From the NCBI GenBank assembly GCA_937906165.1, contig CALCYA010000123.1, positions 1 to 19,853 on the forward strand: a stretch of DNA of 19,853 nucleotides. The letters run 5' to 3'. The notes beneath the pieces were generated by a model. The model was given only the letters and a program-made list of their open reading frames with translations, was not told where the DNA came from and did no database searches. Source of the DNA: an uncultured Bacteroidales bacterium (lineage in GTDB: Bacteria > Bacteroidota > Bacteroidia > Bacteroidales > Bacteroidaceae). Numbering within the stretch: position 1 is the first letter of the stretch; each line of letters begins with the position of its first letter. A program made the translations under genes and the position numbers. Positions 1-7,583 of the stretch are shown in pieces.

Positions 1-2
1 CG

Positions 3-2204
3 GGATTCCGTCTCTACGACTACTGGGAGAACCACCTTGGCAAGCCTATGAGCAGAAGCCAGAGCGACAGCATTGTGAAGCTGAACCCGTTCGAGTTCAT
101 GCTTTCGTCACTTGAGGTGACGGCAAATAAAAAACACGAATTCAACAGCCGACCTCCGCACAGCGAGATGCGCTTCAACTACCTCGACGAGTGGGAGTAT
201 GCACAGGATGTGACATATCTTGACATGTTCAACACATACGAGGATGAGGTGTATGACTATGTGAAAAGTGAGAATTATACTCATGCAACATTTTTAAAGG
301 AACTTCTTGACAGCGAACTGACAAGTTATGAAAAGTATCTCCATCTAAAGGAACGTGGCCTTATATCCCAGGATATACACCTCGTTTTCAGTAAAAATGA
401 TGACAAAAAGAGTGATATCTTGTTGTCAAAGATGTTGAGCAGACTCAATGACGCATATTATGTAAATAATGACAGAAACGAGGATGTTGTCTCAAGAATA
501 AGATATTCCGAGTCTGGGAATAATGGGCGATATATTGGCAATATACGTTATGGAGAGGTGTCTATGATGTCAATTGATCCACACGAAAATGAAGATGTTC
601 TTACAACCAATGAATTGGTTGTGGCAATTCCGGTCAACCATGACTATAATCATATTCTTACAGCCAATGACGTCGTATTAAGTGCAATGCGTCGTCACAA
701 CTACAACTGGGCATACTGGGTGCAGCTGATGGTGGTGCTCGGAGACTACAACCATAAGAAGACGCCTGTACCCGACATGGAGTACTTGCGCGGGTTGCCC
801 GATGCAGACAAGATGACAAACTTCAAGGAGTTTGTCATACGCAGTGATGAGAACACACGTTCACAGTTCGAGAACAGAATCACGCATTGGACTCCGCTCA
901 CCAGAATGCTTGACAACAAAGTCCCCATACAGAAATTCTACCGTGGATTCCTGTCGCAGAGCTATCTGTACAGCAGCGACGGCATTGACGGATGTCCTGG
1001 CGCAGACATTTTCTGGGAATGCTTGAATAACACGCAGAATGGTGCTATCAACTACCCCATGAACCCCAACTATGTAGCATGTCTGATACCATATACCGAT
1101 GAAGAACGCACACAGGGAGTCGTTCCTGAATTCGCCGCCACGGGCAGCACTATGCGATACACTTCGGTACAGGGTTATAGCGAAAGCAAGCAGTTCTACT
1201 CGCCCGACTATGGAGCAATGACACCACATGAGAAGGACTACCGCCGTACCCTTTACTGGAACCCGACTGTAAAGATTGAAAACGGCGAGGCAGTGATGGA
1301 GTTCTACAACAGCAGCAGTTGCAACAACATAACCGTTGACGTGACTGGACGCGACAGGAACAACATCTTCAGCAACGATGCGATAACCATAACAAGGTCC
1401 AACGACAAGCCTCAGGAACAGGAGCAAACAGAAGAGACTACAGTAAAGCAACCCGAGGAGGCTCCTATGGATTCAGCCACATTAGCAGCCTGTGCATACC
1501 ACCACGAGCGTGCAATGATATACTACAACCAGAAGCGTTACAAGGATGCGCTGACAATGTTCATAGAGCTCGCGCAGCACCGCTACGCTCCTTCAATGTA
1601 TTATGTAGGACTCTGCTACCTCAATGGTACAGGCCTGACAAAAAACGAAGAGCAGGCATACAAATTCATAAACGATGCAGCGGAACTGGGAGAGAAGGCT
1701 GCACTTTATGACCTTGCCGTAATGACAGAGAACGGTACAGGAAGAGAGGCCGACAAGGCCAAGGCACACGACCTCTTTACCAAGGCCGCCGAGCAGAACG
1801 AGCCACGCGCATTGCTTGAGATGTACAGACGTTACACGAATGGTACAATGGTCGGACAGAATGCCACGGTAGCCGAAGGACTCCTGCAAAAATCGGCAGA
1901 ACTGGGATACCCGCCCGCAATGCTCGAATACGGCAAGCTACTGATAAGCAGCGGACGTGACGGCATAGGATATATCAAGGCAGCAGCAGACGAGAAAATG
2001 GACGAAGCCTTGATTTACATGTATGACCATGAACTGAAGGCAGGCAATGGCAAGCAGGCATACGCATACGCCAAGGAACTGCATATAAAGAGAAACAGAC
2101 AAGGCACGAGATTCTTGGCCGACTGTTACCTCAACGGTATTGGAGTGAAGCGTGACAAGAGCCTTGCCAAAGACCTCTACCGCGAAGCAGGGGAAGAACG
2201 ATGA
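3..2204 (+). CDS. Large surface/periplasmic protein C-terminus (DYRRTLYWNP type) fused to Sel1-like repeats; 5' partial
   Basis: The frame is open from base 3 through the first internal Met at 48 with coding-like residues (GFRLYDYWENHLGKP), so the true start lies before the window. Residues here are counted from base 48. The N-terminal part to about residue 450 contains EWEYAQDVTYL, a tract with YNWAYWVQ, and EKDYRRTLYWNP followed by FYNSSSCNNITVDV. From family memory this matches the C-terminus of large Bacteroidales envelope proteins (carboxypeptidase-like/TonB-plug or macroglobulin-like). A Q/E/T-rich linker (about 453-478) leads to Sel1/TPR-like repeats (about 485-718) with motifs such as YYVGLCYLNGTG, AAELGEKAALYDLA and FLADCYLNGIGVKRD. 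Sel1 solenoids usually mediate protein-protein contact. Codons for residues about 70-205 are visibly more A/T-rich than both flanks. Exact family and substrate are unknown. Confidence 0.75.
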   Translation, partial: GFRLYDYWENHLGKPMSRSQSDSIVKLNPFEFMLSSLEVTANKKHEFNSRPPHSEMRFNYLDEWEYAQDVTYLDMFNTYEDEVYDYVKSENYTHATFLKELLDSELTSYEKYLHLKERGLISQDIHLVFSKNDDKKSDILLSKMLSRLNDAYYVNNDRNEDVVSRIRYSESGNNGRYIGNIRYGEVSMMSIDPHENEDVLTTNELVVAIPVNHDYNHILTANDVVLSAMRRHNYNWAYWVQLMVVLGDYNHKKTPVPDMEYLRGLPDADKMTNFKEFVIRSDENTRSQFENRITHWTPLTRMLDNKVPIQKFYRGFLSQSYLYSSDGIDGCPGADIFWECLNNTQNGAINYPMNPNYVACLIPYTDEERTQGVVPEFAATGSTMRYTSVQGYSESKQFYSPDYGAMTPHEKDYRRTLYWNPTVKIENGEAVMEFYNSSSCNNITVDVTGRDRNNIFSNDAITITRSNDKPQEQEQTEETTVKQPEEAPMDSATLAACAYHHERAMIYYNQKRYKDALTMFIELAQHRYAPSMYYVGLCYLNGTGLTKNEEQAYKFINDAAELGEKAALYDLAVMTENGTGREADKAKAHDLFTKAAEQNEPRALLEMYRRYTNGTMVGQNATVAEGLLQKSAELGYPPAMLEYGKLLISSGRDGIGYIKAAADEKMDEALIYMYDHELKAGNGKQAYAYAKELHIKRNRQGTRFLADCYLNGIGVKRDKSLAKDLYREAGEER

Positions 2205-2789
2205 AAGCTCGTGCCAATGAGCGCAATGCAAGCTTGCTTGTAATTGTACAGCGAGTGCAGCCGAGTTTCAAGCCCAATGGGCTTAACGAGTAACTAGGAG
2301 CGGTTAACGAAGCATACCCCTCCGCCCTAAAGGGCACCTGATTGCGCCCCTGTTTTAGGGGGCAGTGCGGAGCCACAGCACTGCGTTGCTTTCAGCGAGC
2401 TTTGTCTGCGCTCGTTGTGTGTGTAAGCGAGCTTCCACACACTCGCTGGCACAAACCTTGCGACGACGGGAGCTTTAGCTCCCCAAAGGAGTCCCAAAGG
2501 GCCCTGTCGGTTTACCGACTGAGGGGTTATGTCAGGGGAGGAATATTATAGAGGTGAAGGGTTAAAACAGAGGAGACCTGTCATCCCGAGCGAGCGTAGC
2601 GACGAGGGATCTAATAAATACTCATATACATAAATGTAAACAGAGATATCTCGCATACGCTCGATATGACAAACATAGTATAAATTTAACTCCTCCGTCA
2701 CATCGGAGATCTATATCATTAGTGGTTGTGGAATCCACAGATACGGATTCGCTAATCTGATAGAATATGTTTAACTATAAAATTGAATT
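2205..2789. other. Gene-free spacer filled with dispersed repeats
   Basis: No convincing gene is seen in these 585 bases. They hold several palindromic fragments: GGGAGC-TTTA-GCTCCC near 2468, GTCGGT-TT-ACCGAC near 2506 followed by TGAGGGGTTA, one copy of the TGTCAT...ATGACA foldback family (2579-2671), and the 14-mer AACTCCTCCGTCAC at 2688-2701, which recurs exactly at 10646-10659. The last ~90 bases before the lipoprotein start are A/T-rich and probably hold its promoter, but no clear TAnnTTTG box was found there. Confidence 0.6.
2579..2671. repeat. Foldback element, copy 1 of 5 (TGTCAT...ATGACA)
   Basis: The left arm runs from TGTCATCCCGAGCGAGCG to GAGGGATCT (2579-2612). The right arm (2644-2671) runs from AGATATCTCGC to CGATATGACA and is its imperfect reverse complement. 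The arms are separated by an A/T-rich loop of about 30 bases. Four more copies sit at 10053-10109, 11030-11095, 13251-13327 and 15657-15718. Confidence 0.75.
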
Positions 2790-3470
2790 ATGAAACGAAT
2801 TTCTTTATTATCCGTGCTTTTTGCTGTAATGGGTATGACTCTGTCATCCTGTGACGGCGCTGTTCCGAGTGATAATGTAAAGGCTGTTGATGAGGTCCAG
2901 GTCAAGAATGCCAAAACCTACAATCTACTGCTTGATGAGGAAGTCTTTGCGAGTACAGGGCTAAAAAAGGTAACTGTATTGGAGACTACAATACAGTATC
3001 ACTTGTTGATGCAGGAATGCTGTCCTAAAAGCTATCTTGAAGCCCAAGTTGCAATGTTCCCATTGGATATGATAACGAACTATTATCTTGCTGATTGTCT
3101 TCCTTATGATACAACATTTCTTCAAAAGGAAAACAAACGGCTTGAGAGTGCATTCCGCGAGAAATTCAGGGATGTTGATTTTGTAGAGTATGATAAGGAA
3201 CGTTATGCAGTACTTGCAAATGATGCAAAGATGACCCGTATGAAACGTTCCGATTATTGGGAAGCTGTGTTCGGGATAAACAGGGAGTATGCAAACCCGG
3301 AGGGTTTTGCTGATGTTGAAAAGGCCATAAAGGAACTGCACAGCAGGTTAGGCCTCGGTTGGGACGACACAATCTTTGTGGCAAAGGACGCGTTAGAAAA
3401 TCATAGAGCCGCAGTCGAGCATGTCTTCACTAATCTTAAAGACGAGATAAACAAAATATATCTCAAGTAA
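2790..3470 (+). CDS. Lipoprotein of unknown function
   Basis: A 226-residue protein with a type II signal peptide: MKRI, a hydrophobic stretch, then lipobox L18-S-S-C21. Cleavage before Cys21 and anchoring in the outer or inner membrane are expected. The residues after Cys21 (DGAVPSDN) do not make a strong acidic surface-export tag. The mature part is charged and mainly helical-looking, with no domain I recognise. The start ATG follows an A-rich leader, as is usual for Bacteroidales. The gene stands alone, ends 8 bases before a strong hairpin terminator, and lies between a repeat-filled spacer and a broken gene, which suggests an accessory locus. Function unassigned. Confidence 0.85.
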   Translation: MKRISLLSVLFAVMGMTLSSCDGAVPSDNVKAVDEVQVKNAKTYNLLLDEEVFASTGLKKVTVLETTIQYHLLMQECCPKSYLEAQVAMFPLDMITNYYLADCLPYDTTFLQKENKRLESAFREKFRDVDFVEYDKERYAVLANDAKMTRMKRSDYWEAVFGINREYANPEGFADVEKAIKELHSRLGLGWDDTIFVAKDALENHRAAVEHVFTNLKDEINKIYLK

Positions 3471-3478
3471 TATCCCGC

Positions 3479-3519
3479 AAAAAGAGACCGTATCATTCTG
3501 AATGATACGGTCTCTTTTT
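3479..3519. terminator. Intrinsic terminator, 19-bp perfect stem
   Basis: AAAAAGAGACCGTATCATT (3479-3497), loop CTG, then the exact reverse complement ending in TTTTT (3501-3519). The A-run and T-run let it work in both directions. It serves the lipoprotein gene on the plus strand and could stop any transcript coming from the minus-strand fabK-like fragment. Confidence 0.9.
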
Positions 3520-3593
3520 CATTGGATATGTTTAAAGTTTAGTGTTTAATGTTTAAAGAGCATTCCGGTTCCATTAAACATATTTCTGGGATA

Positions 3594-4030
3594 TTACCTG
3601 CACATTCTCTCCACTCTCTCCTTCATTACCTTTTCGGCACCAAGGATGATGTCCTCAATGATTGCTGCTGCAGGTTCTATCTGCTTTACCATGCCTGCGC
3701 ACTCGCCTGCCATGTAACTGCCGTCGATGTCACCCTCCTGCACTGCCTTGCGGAGCGCACCGCCACCGAATGCAAGAATCTCCTCGGGTGTTACATTGGG
3801 GTCGCTCTCCATCTTCGCGAATGTCCTTGAGAACGGTGTCTTGAGCGAACGTACGGGGTGGCCCAATGTCTTGCCGGTAACTATTGTAGATATATCTGTA
3901 GCCTTGATGAGTTTCTCCTTGTATGTGGCGTGTGCGGTACACTCTGTGGCTGCGATGAAGCGTGTGCCCACCTGTACGGCATCGGCACCGATGTCGAGGT
4001 ATGGGCGGGTATCTGTGGCCTGGAACAGGA
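3594..4030 (-). pseudogene. 5'-truncated fabK-like (FMN-dependent enoyl-ACP reductase/nitronate monooxygenase family) fragment
   Basis: The minus-strand reading ends at 3594 and matches only the C-terminal third of the intact fabK at 6085-7029, from about GADAVQVGTRFIAATEC onward. The FMN-barrel N-terminus and the catalytic GGH region are absent. Bases 3607-3893 appear identical to 6095-6381. Upstream of 3893 similarity drops abruptly to that of a divergent paralogue: FIAATECTAHATYKEKLIKATDIS here against FLSATECNVHESYKEKILKATDIS in the intact gene. Homology is lost somewhere between about 3990 and 4060, where the plus-strand tail of an unrelated gene begins, so the upstream boundary given is approximate. 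A 200-codon open frame (to 4196) exists, but its first ~80 residues do not look like this family. Likely non-functional. Confidence 0.8.
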
Positions 4031-4059
4031 TGAGGAGACCTTTGCTCTCAAGCCTGTAA

Positions 4060-4364
4060 CAGGGTGGCTGGCAAGGATATTTGACAGTGCAGCCGTTGAA
4101 AAGAGTATATTCACCAAGGCCAATACTCCCGATAGTTTCTATGGTATAAGGATTGCTGTTGACAGCATCCCACCGGTACTCAAGGAGTTCACTCATATCT
4201 ACAGCCTGGATGTAACTTTTAACGAGGAGGCATATCTTCTCGAATGGTTTGGTGAAATCCGTATAGACAGGCTTGTGTTGAGGGGGAAGATTCCTCTAAA
4301 TGAACGCAGAAAGGTGAAGAAATGGTTCCCTCGTGTGGAGTTCAAGAAAATAGGAGCCTTGTAA
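4060..4364 (+). pseudogene. 3' remnant of an unidentified gene
   Basis: The plus-strand frame ending at 4364 reads as natural coding sequence from about KPVTGWLARIFDSAAVEK to the end (RVEFKKIGAL), with alternating hydrophobic and charged residues and ordinary codon choice. No credible start or N-terminus exists: upstream the same frame runs into the antisense of the fabK-like fragment. I read it as the last ~100 codons of a gene whose front was removed when the two fragments were joined. The segment TFNEEAYLLEWFGEIRIDRLVLRGKIP has a leucine-rich, repeat-like feel, but no family is assigned. It could instead be an in-frame fusion expressed from an unknown start. Confidence 0.45.
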
Positions 4365-4571
4365 AGGCTTAAACAAGTAGCGGCTCATAATAATGATAAG
4401 ACGCTTTTCGGTTTCGCCATGAGCAACAACTTTGTTTACATATAGTTAGTTATATCTATTTTACAAACTATTTCGTTTTTTTGCTTTGATATATTGTTTA
4501 TTTTTTTTACATTCGCAATGTGTTGAATCAGACGTATTTAAGTATGTGTGTGCTTGATTAACTGTTCGTAT

Positions 4572-5558
4572 ATGATTGATAATATTAAAATGTTTGTATT
4601 GGTACTTTTGATCTCATGTGTATCAAATGTATATGGTCAGTTTATAATTCAAAAAGAATTATCACTTGATAATTTAAGCAAAAGCTGGTCAGATTATCAA
4701 CAAGATACGAAATATAACCTGACTGATTTTAGTCGTCGTTGTTTCAATGATACGATTAGTGTCGCGGAGATGAAGGAGGCATTCTATAAAAACAAGGATG
4801 TAAAATTTACAGTGTCACCTTACGCAGGACTTGATTCCGTCAAAAGAACAGGAACTATCGGGGAAAGCGTCATGATATTGTCACCACTGAGAAACCACCC
4901 CAAGAAGGAAGTCAGGGAATGTCGTGGTGTATGGAATAGATTCGGTACTGTTAGTCTGGTAGATCTTCTGGATAAGAATGGTGTTTCACAGCAAACGTTG
5001 CTAAAGAAGATTAAAGATGACGAACTGAAGAAAATGATGAATGGAGAGATTATCACACTAAGGGCTCCTCGCTGGTATATGGGCTATGTGCTTTCACCGG
5101 TGGCCAGTATGGAAATTTACCTGGACGGTAAATTGATGGGTAAATCTCCAAGCGTATATTATTCGGACTTCTTTGCGTATGCAAATCATTATTCTAACGT
5201 ATTGGATGGAGAATGGTATCATGATGTAAGTGGAGGTGCCCGTTTGCTGGGGGCATTACAGAACATGAATACAATGATGCATGCTGGGACTTCAGATAAA
5301 ACCTTCTCTGTTTTGTTGTACGCTAAGACCTTTCCAAGAAGTACAAAAGTCACTTATACGATAGACCTTTTGTTGCCAGATAATCCTGACAAGGAAACAG
5401 ATGCTTTATTTATGAGTTTGAAAAGATTTGTTGAGAGTTTACCGTCTAAATCGTTTGCACCTTACTTTACTACTGATATGCGTCTCATGACAGGTCGTTA
5501 TTATAAAGTGACGGTGAACAAATGCGGATGGCTGATTCAAGACTATTTGGATTTATAA
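4572..5558 (+). CDS. Secreted or lipid-anchored protein of unknown function
   Basis: About 328 residues from the start chosen here. The N-terminus MIDNIKMFVLVLLISCVSNVYGQ is an export signal: either a lipobox (L-I-S-C) or signal peptidase I cleavage after VYG. An upstream in-frame ATG at 4548 would add eight residues before the signal and is less likely. The mature protein has no motif I recognise; one segment (MEIYLDGKLMGKSPSVYYSDFF) looks beta-rich. Codons are A/T-rich compared with the nrdD or rnr genes, which fits an accessory gene. It lies 49 bases upstream of a small membrane protein on the same strand and probably shares its transcript, which ends at the hairpin at 5959. Confidence 0.8.
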   Translation: MIDNIKMFVLVLLISCVSNVYGQFIIQKELSLDNLSKSWSDYQQDTKYNLTDFSRRCFNDTISVAEMKEAFYKNKDVKFTVSPYAGLDSVKRTGTIGESVMILSPLRNHPKKEVRECRGVWNRFGTVSLVDLLDKNGVSQQTLLKKIKDDELKKMMNGEIITLRAPRWYMGYVLSPVASMEIYLDGKLMGKSPSVYYSDFFAYANHYSNVLDGEWYHDVSGGARLLGALQNMNTMMHAGTSDKTFSVLLYAKTFPRSTKVTYTIDLLLPDNPDKETDALFMSLKRFVESLPSKSFAPYFTTDMRLMTGRYYKVTVNKCGWLIQDYLDL

Positions 5559-5607
5559 GGATATCAATAGGGTATAAACTTAATATTTTATATTGAATAC
5601 ACAGACT

Positions 5608-5937
5608 ATGAGGGCACGATTAATCTTTAGCATTATTATCGCTGTTTTGGCACTTGCATTCACTGCGTGGTGCTTTATTGATGGCGCATTCTATTTAGGA
5701 CTGATAGGGTTCCTTGTTCTGGATATTGTACTTCTTGAATATATTACAATAAAGAAAAAGAAAAAAAAGACCTTTGCATTGATACTGAACATCATAGTAG
5801 CTGCCGCAGGTATTGCTTTATTATCAATCGGCATTAGCCATAAAGATTGGTTATTCTGTATTATGGGAGCCATCGCGCTCGTAGCACAGTCGATACTGAT
5901 ACGAGAAATTGCAAAATCAGCCCAAGGTGATAAGTAG
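5608..5937 (+). CDS. Small four-helix membrane protein, unknown function
   Basis: 109 residues starting MRARLIFSIIIAVLALAF, with four hydrophobic segments: about residues 4-23, 28-46, 56-75 and 80-98. They are arranged as two helical hairpins joined by a lysine-rich loop (ITIKKKKKKTFA). A TTG start 15 bases upstream (5593) is possible, but the ATG at 5608 fits better. The loop is encoded by an A-rich run (AAGAAAAAGAAAAAAAAG) that could be slippage-prone. No family recognised. It follows the secreted protein at 4572-5558 and precedes a strong terminator, so the two probably form a small envelope operon. Confidence 0.75.
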   Translation: MRARLIFSIIIAVLALAFTAWCFIDGAFYLGLIGFLVLDIVLLEYITIKKKKKKTFALILNIIVAAAGIALLSIGISHKDWLFCIMGAIALVAQSILIREIAKSAQGDK

Positions 5938-5958
5938 AATTAATCAGAGCAGCGGACA

Positions 5959-6001
5959 AGCAAAGTGAACCCCAACAATAAGCGTTGGGGTTCACTTTGC
6001 T
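5959..6001. terminator. Bidirectional intrinsic terminator, 18-bp perfect stem
   Basis: AGCAAAGTGAACCCCAAC (5959-5976), loop AATAAGC, and the exact reverse complement (5984-6001) followed by TTTT. It sits between convergent genes, the membrane protein ending at 5937 and fabK ending at 6085, and could serve both. Confidence 0.9.
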
Positions 6002-6084
6002 TTTTATAGCTGGATTACTATTTAGCCCCTTCGGGCTTGAACCTCAGCTGTGCTCGTTGAGAATGGCACGGGCTTTAAACATCA

Positions 6085-7029
6085 TCAGCACAACCTCTCC
6101 ACTCTCTCCTTCATTACCTTTTCGGCACCAAGGATGATGTCCTCAATGATTGCTGCTGCAGGTTCTATCTGCTTTACCATGCCTGCGCACTCGCCTGCCA
6201 TGTAACTGCCGTCGATGTCACCCTCCTGCACTGCCTTGCGGAGCGCACCGCCACCGAATGCAAGAATCTCCTCGGGTGTTACATTGGGGTCGCTCTCCAT
6301 CTTCGCGAATGTCCTTGAGAACGGTGTCTTGAGCGAACGTACGGGGTGGCCCAATGTCTTGCCGGTAACTATTGTAGATATGTCGGTTGCCTTGAGGATT
6401 TTCTCCTTATAGCTCTCGTGCACGTTGCACTCTGTTGCAGAGAGGAAACGTGTTCCCACCTGTACGCCCTCGGCGCCGAGCATGAACGCTGCTGCTGCAC
6501 CGCGGCCGTCGCATATACCGCCGGCTGCAATCACAGGGATGTCCACGGCGTCAACAATCTGTGGTATCAGCGGCATTGTGTGCAGCTCGCCCACGTGACC
6601 GCCTGACTCTGCACCCTCGGCAACAATTGCATCAACACCTGCTGCCTGCATCTTGATGGCATGGGCAACGCATGCGATTACAGGAACGACCTTTATCCCG
6701 TTCTCCTTCCACATGGGCAGGTATTTTGCTGGTGAACCGGCACCTGTTGTGACAATCTTCACACCCTCTTCAACAATCATCTCGGCAATCTCCGCTGCGT
6801 TGGGAGCCTGGAGCATGATGTTTACACCGAAAGGCTTGTCGGTAAGGGTCTTGCACTTGCGGATTTCGTTCCTTACGGCTTCTGTTCCTGCGTTGATGGC
6901 CGATATAAGGCCCAATCCGCCGGCATTTGATACTGCTGCGGCAAGTTCCGCATCGGCTACCCAGGCCATTCCGCCTTGAAATATCGGATATTCAATCCCG
7001 AGAATCTCGCATACTCTACTTTTGATCAT
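6085..7029 (-). CDS. fabK: FMN-dependent enoyl-[acyl-carrier-protein] reductase FabK
   Basis: A 314-residue TIM-barrel flavoprotein of the FabK/nitronate monooxygenase family. FabK reduces the enoyl-ACP double bond in the last step of the type II fatty-acid elongation cycle, using FMN and NAD(P)H. The start (YPIFQGGMAWVADAELA), GVNIMLQAPN, VKIVTTGAGSPAKY and VAEGAESGGHVGELHTM follow pneumococcal FabK closely as I remember it. H145 in GGHVG corresponds to the catalytic His of that enzyme. IPVIAAGGICDGRGAAAAFMLGAEGVQVGTRF forms the FMN phosphate-binding part. Length is normal. Residues about 215-313 are encoded by a block repeated identically in the broken paralogue at 3594-4030. The upstream leader contains a 191-bp foldback element. 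A nitronate monooxygenase activity cannot be fully excluded. Confidence 0.85.
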   Translation of the reverse strand: MIKSRVCEILGIEYPIFQGGMAWVADAELAAAVSNAGGLGLISAINAGTEAVRNEIRKCKTLTDKPFGVNIMLQAPNAAEIAEMIVEEGVKIVTTGAGSPAKYLPMWKENGIKVVPVIACVAHAIKMQAAGVDAIVAEGAESGGHVGELHTMPLIPQIVDAVDIPVIAAGGICDGRGAAAAFMLGAEGVQVGTRFLSATECNVHESYKEKILKATDISTIVTGKTLGHPVRSLKTPFSRTFAKMESDPNVTPEEILAFGGGALRKAVQEGDIDGSYMAGECAGMVKQIEPAAAIIEDIILGAEKVMKERVERLC

Positions 7030-7041
7030 AATTATAATATT

Positions 7042-7232
7042 AGAAGCTGTTTAAATTTCTAAAAAATGTTTTTCTTATAATGGAAGCCGCTATTTCGTTG
7101 TCTTTTATGTTCAAAAATGCCTGTTTTCTTCTTTTTCTCGGTTACGTAGCCCGCTACGCGCCCTCAAAAAATAACAAAACATTCTATTTTTGACCTATAA
7201 AAAACTAAACGATATAAATTTAAACAGCTTCT
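7042..7232. mobile_element. MITE-like foldback element, 17-bp perfect terminal inverted repeats
   Basis: AGAAGCTGTTTAAATTT (7042-7058) and its exact reverse complement (7216-7232) bound 191 bases with no plausible gene. The inverted similarity continues inward: GTTCAAAAATGCCTGTTTTCTT on the left pairs imperfectly with AACAAAACATTCTATTTTTGAC on the right, around a central GTAGC-CC-GCTAC palindrome. The whole unit could fold into one long hairpin. No clear target-site duplication was found. It starts 12 bases upstream of the fabK start codon. Confidence 0.7.
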
Positions 7233-7261
7233 TATGTGATACATCAGTTTTTAAAACGTTG

Positions 7262-7269
7262 CAAATTTA
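7262..7269 (-). promoter_or_regulatory. Candidate -7 box for fabK
   Basis: On the minus strand this reads TAAATTTG, a match to the Bacteroidetes -7 consensus TAnnTTTG. No clear TTTG at -33 accompanies it. If used, transcription would start near 7255 and the fabK leader would carry the whole foldback element. Confidence 0.35.
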
Positions 7270-7409
7270 CATAATTAACTTGCCAACAGGAAATATGTTA
7301 ATATAGTTTAACTGAACATGGAGCCAAAGTGCCGATTTGTGGGTAAAACGGGCACTCTTTTGTGGAAATAATGAACAATTGAGCCGGAGGGCGTCTCTCC
7401 CCGCTGTGT

Positions 7410-7583
7410 TCAGTCGCCGAGTCCTTCAAGGTGACGGAACCTGTTCACGAACCTGAACCGTTTCTTGCGGGTGTTGATGTTGGGGTGATAGTTGCTCGAG
7501 GACTTTCTGCGACGCAACTTTACTACGGCTTTTAAAATGAAAGCCAATACCATAACTCCTATTATTATAATCCATACAATCAT
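7410..7583 (-). CDS. 57-residue single-pass membrane protein with basic tail
   Basis: The minus-strand frame starts at the ATG complementary to 7581-7583 and stops at 7410-7412. It begins MIVWIIIIGVMVLAFIL (one transmembrane helix), then KAVVKLRRRK, then a basic, aromatic tail (NYHPNINTRKKRFRFVNRF) ending RHLEGLGD. The positive charge directly after the helix fits an N-out/C-in single-pass protein. Codons of the tail (AAC, CAC, ATC, ACC, CGC, CTC, GGC) resemble those of neighbouring housekeeping genes, which favours this strand over the overlapping plus-strand frame. An in-frame TAA lies 12 codons upstream of the ATG. It is on the same strand as fabK, 380 bases upstream. No function recognised; it might bind nucleic acid or phospholipid through the tail (inference). 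Confidence 0.55.
   Translation of the reverse strand: MIVWIIIIGVMVLAFILKAVVKLRRRKSSSNYHPNINTRKKRFRFVNRFRHLEGLGD

Noticed and set aside
861..1451. 196-codon minus frame inside the first gene
   Set aside because: It is antisense to a strong coding region with recognisable motifs and has a Val/Cys-rich shadow composition.
3594..4196. Functional 200-aa nitronate monooxygenase
   Set aside because: It lacks the FMN-barrel N-terminus and the catalytic His region; its first ~80 residues are antisense of another gene fragment.
3858..4364. 168-codon plus frame as one intact gene
   Set aside because: Its first half is the antisense of the fabK-like fragment; only the last ~100 codons look like natural protein.
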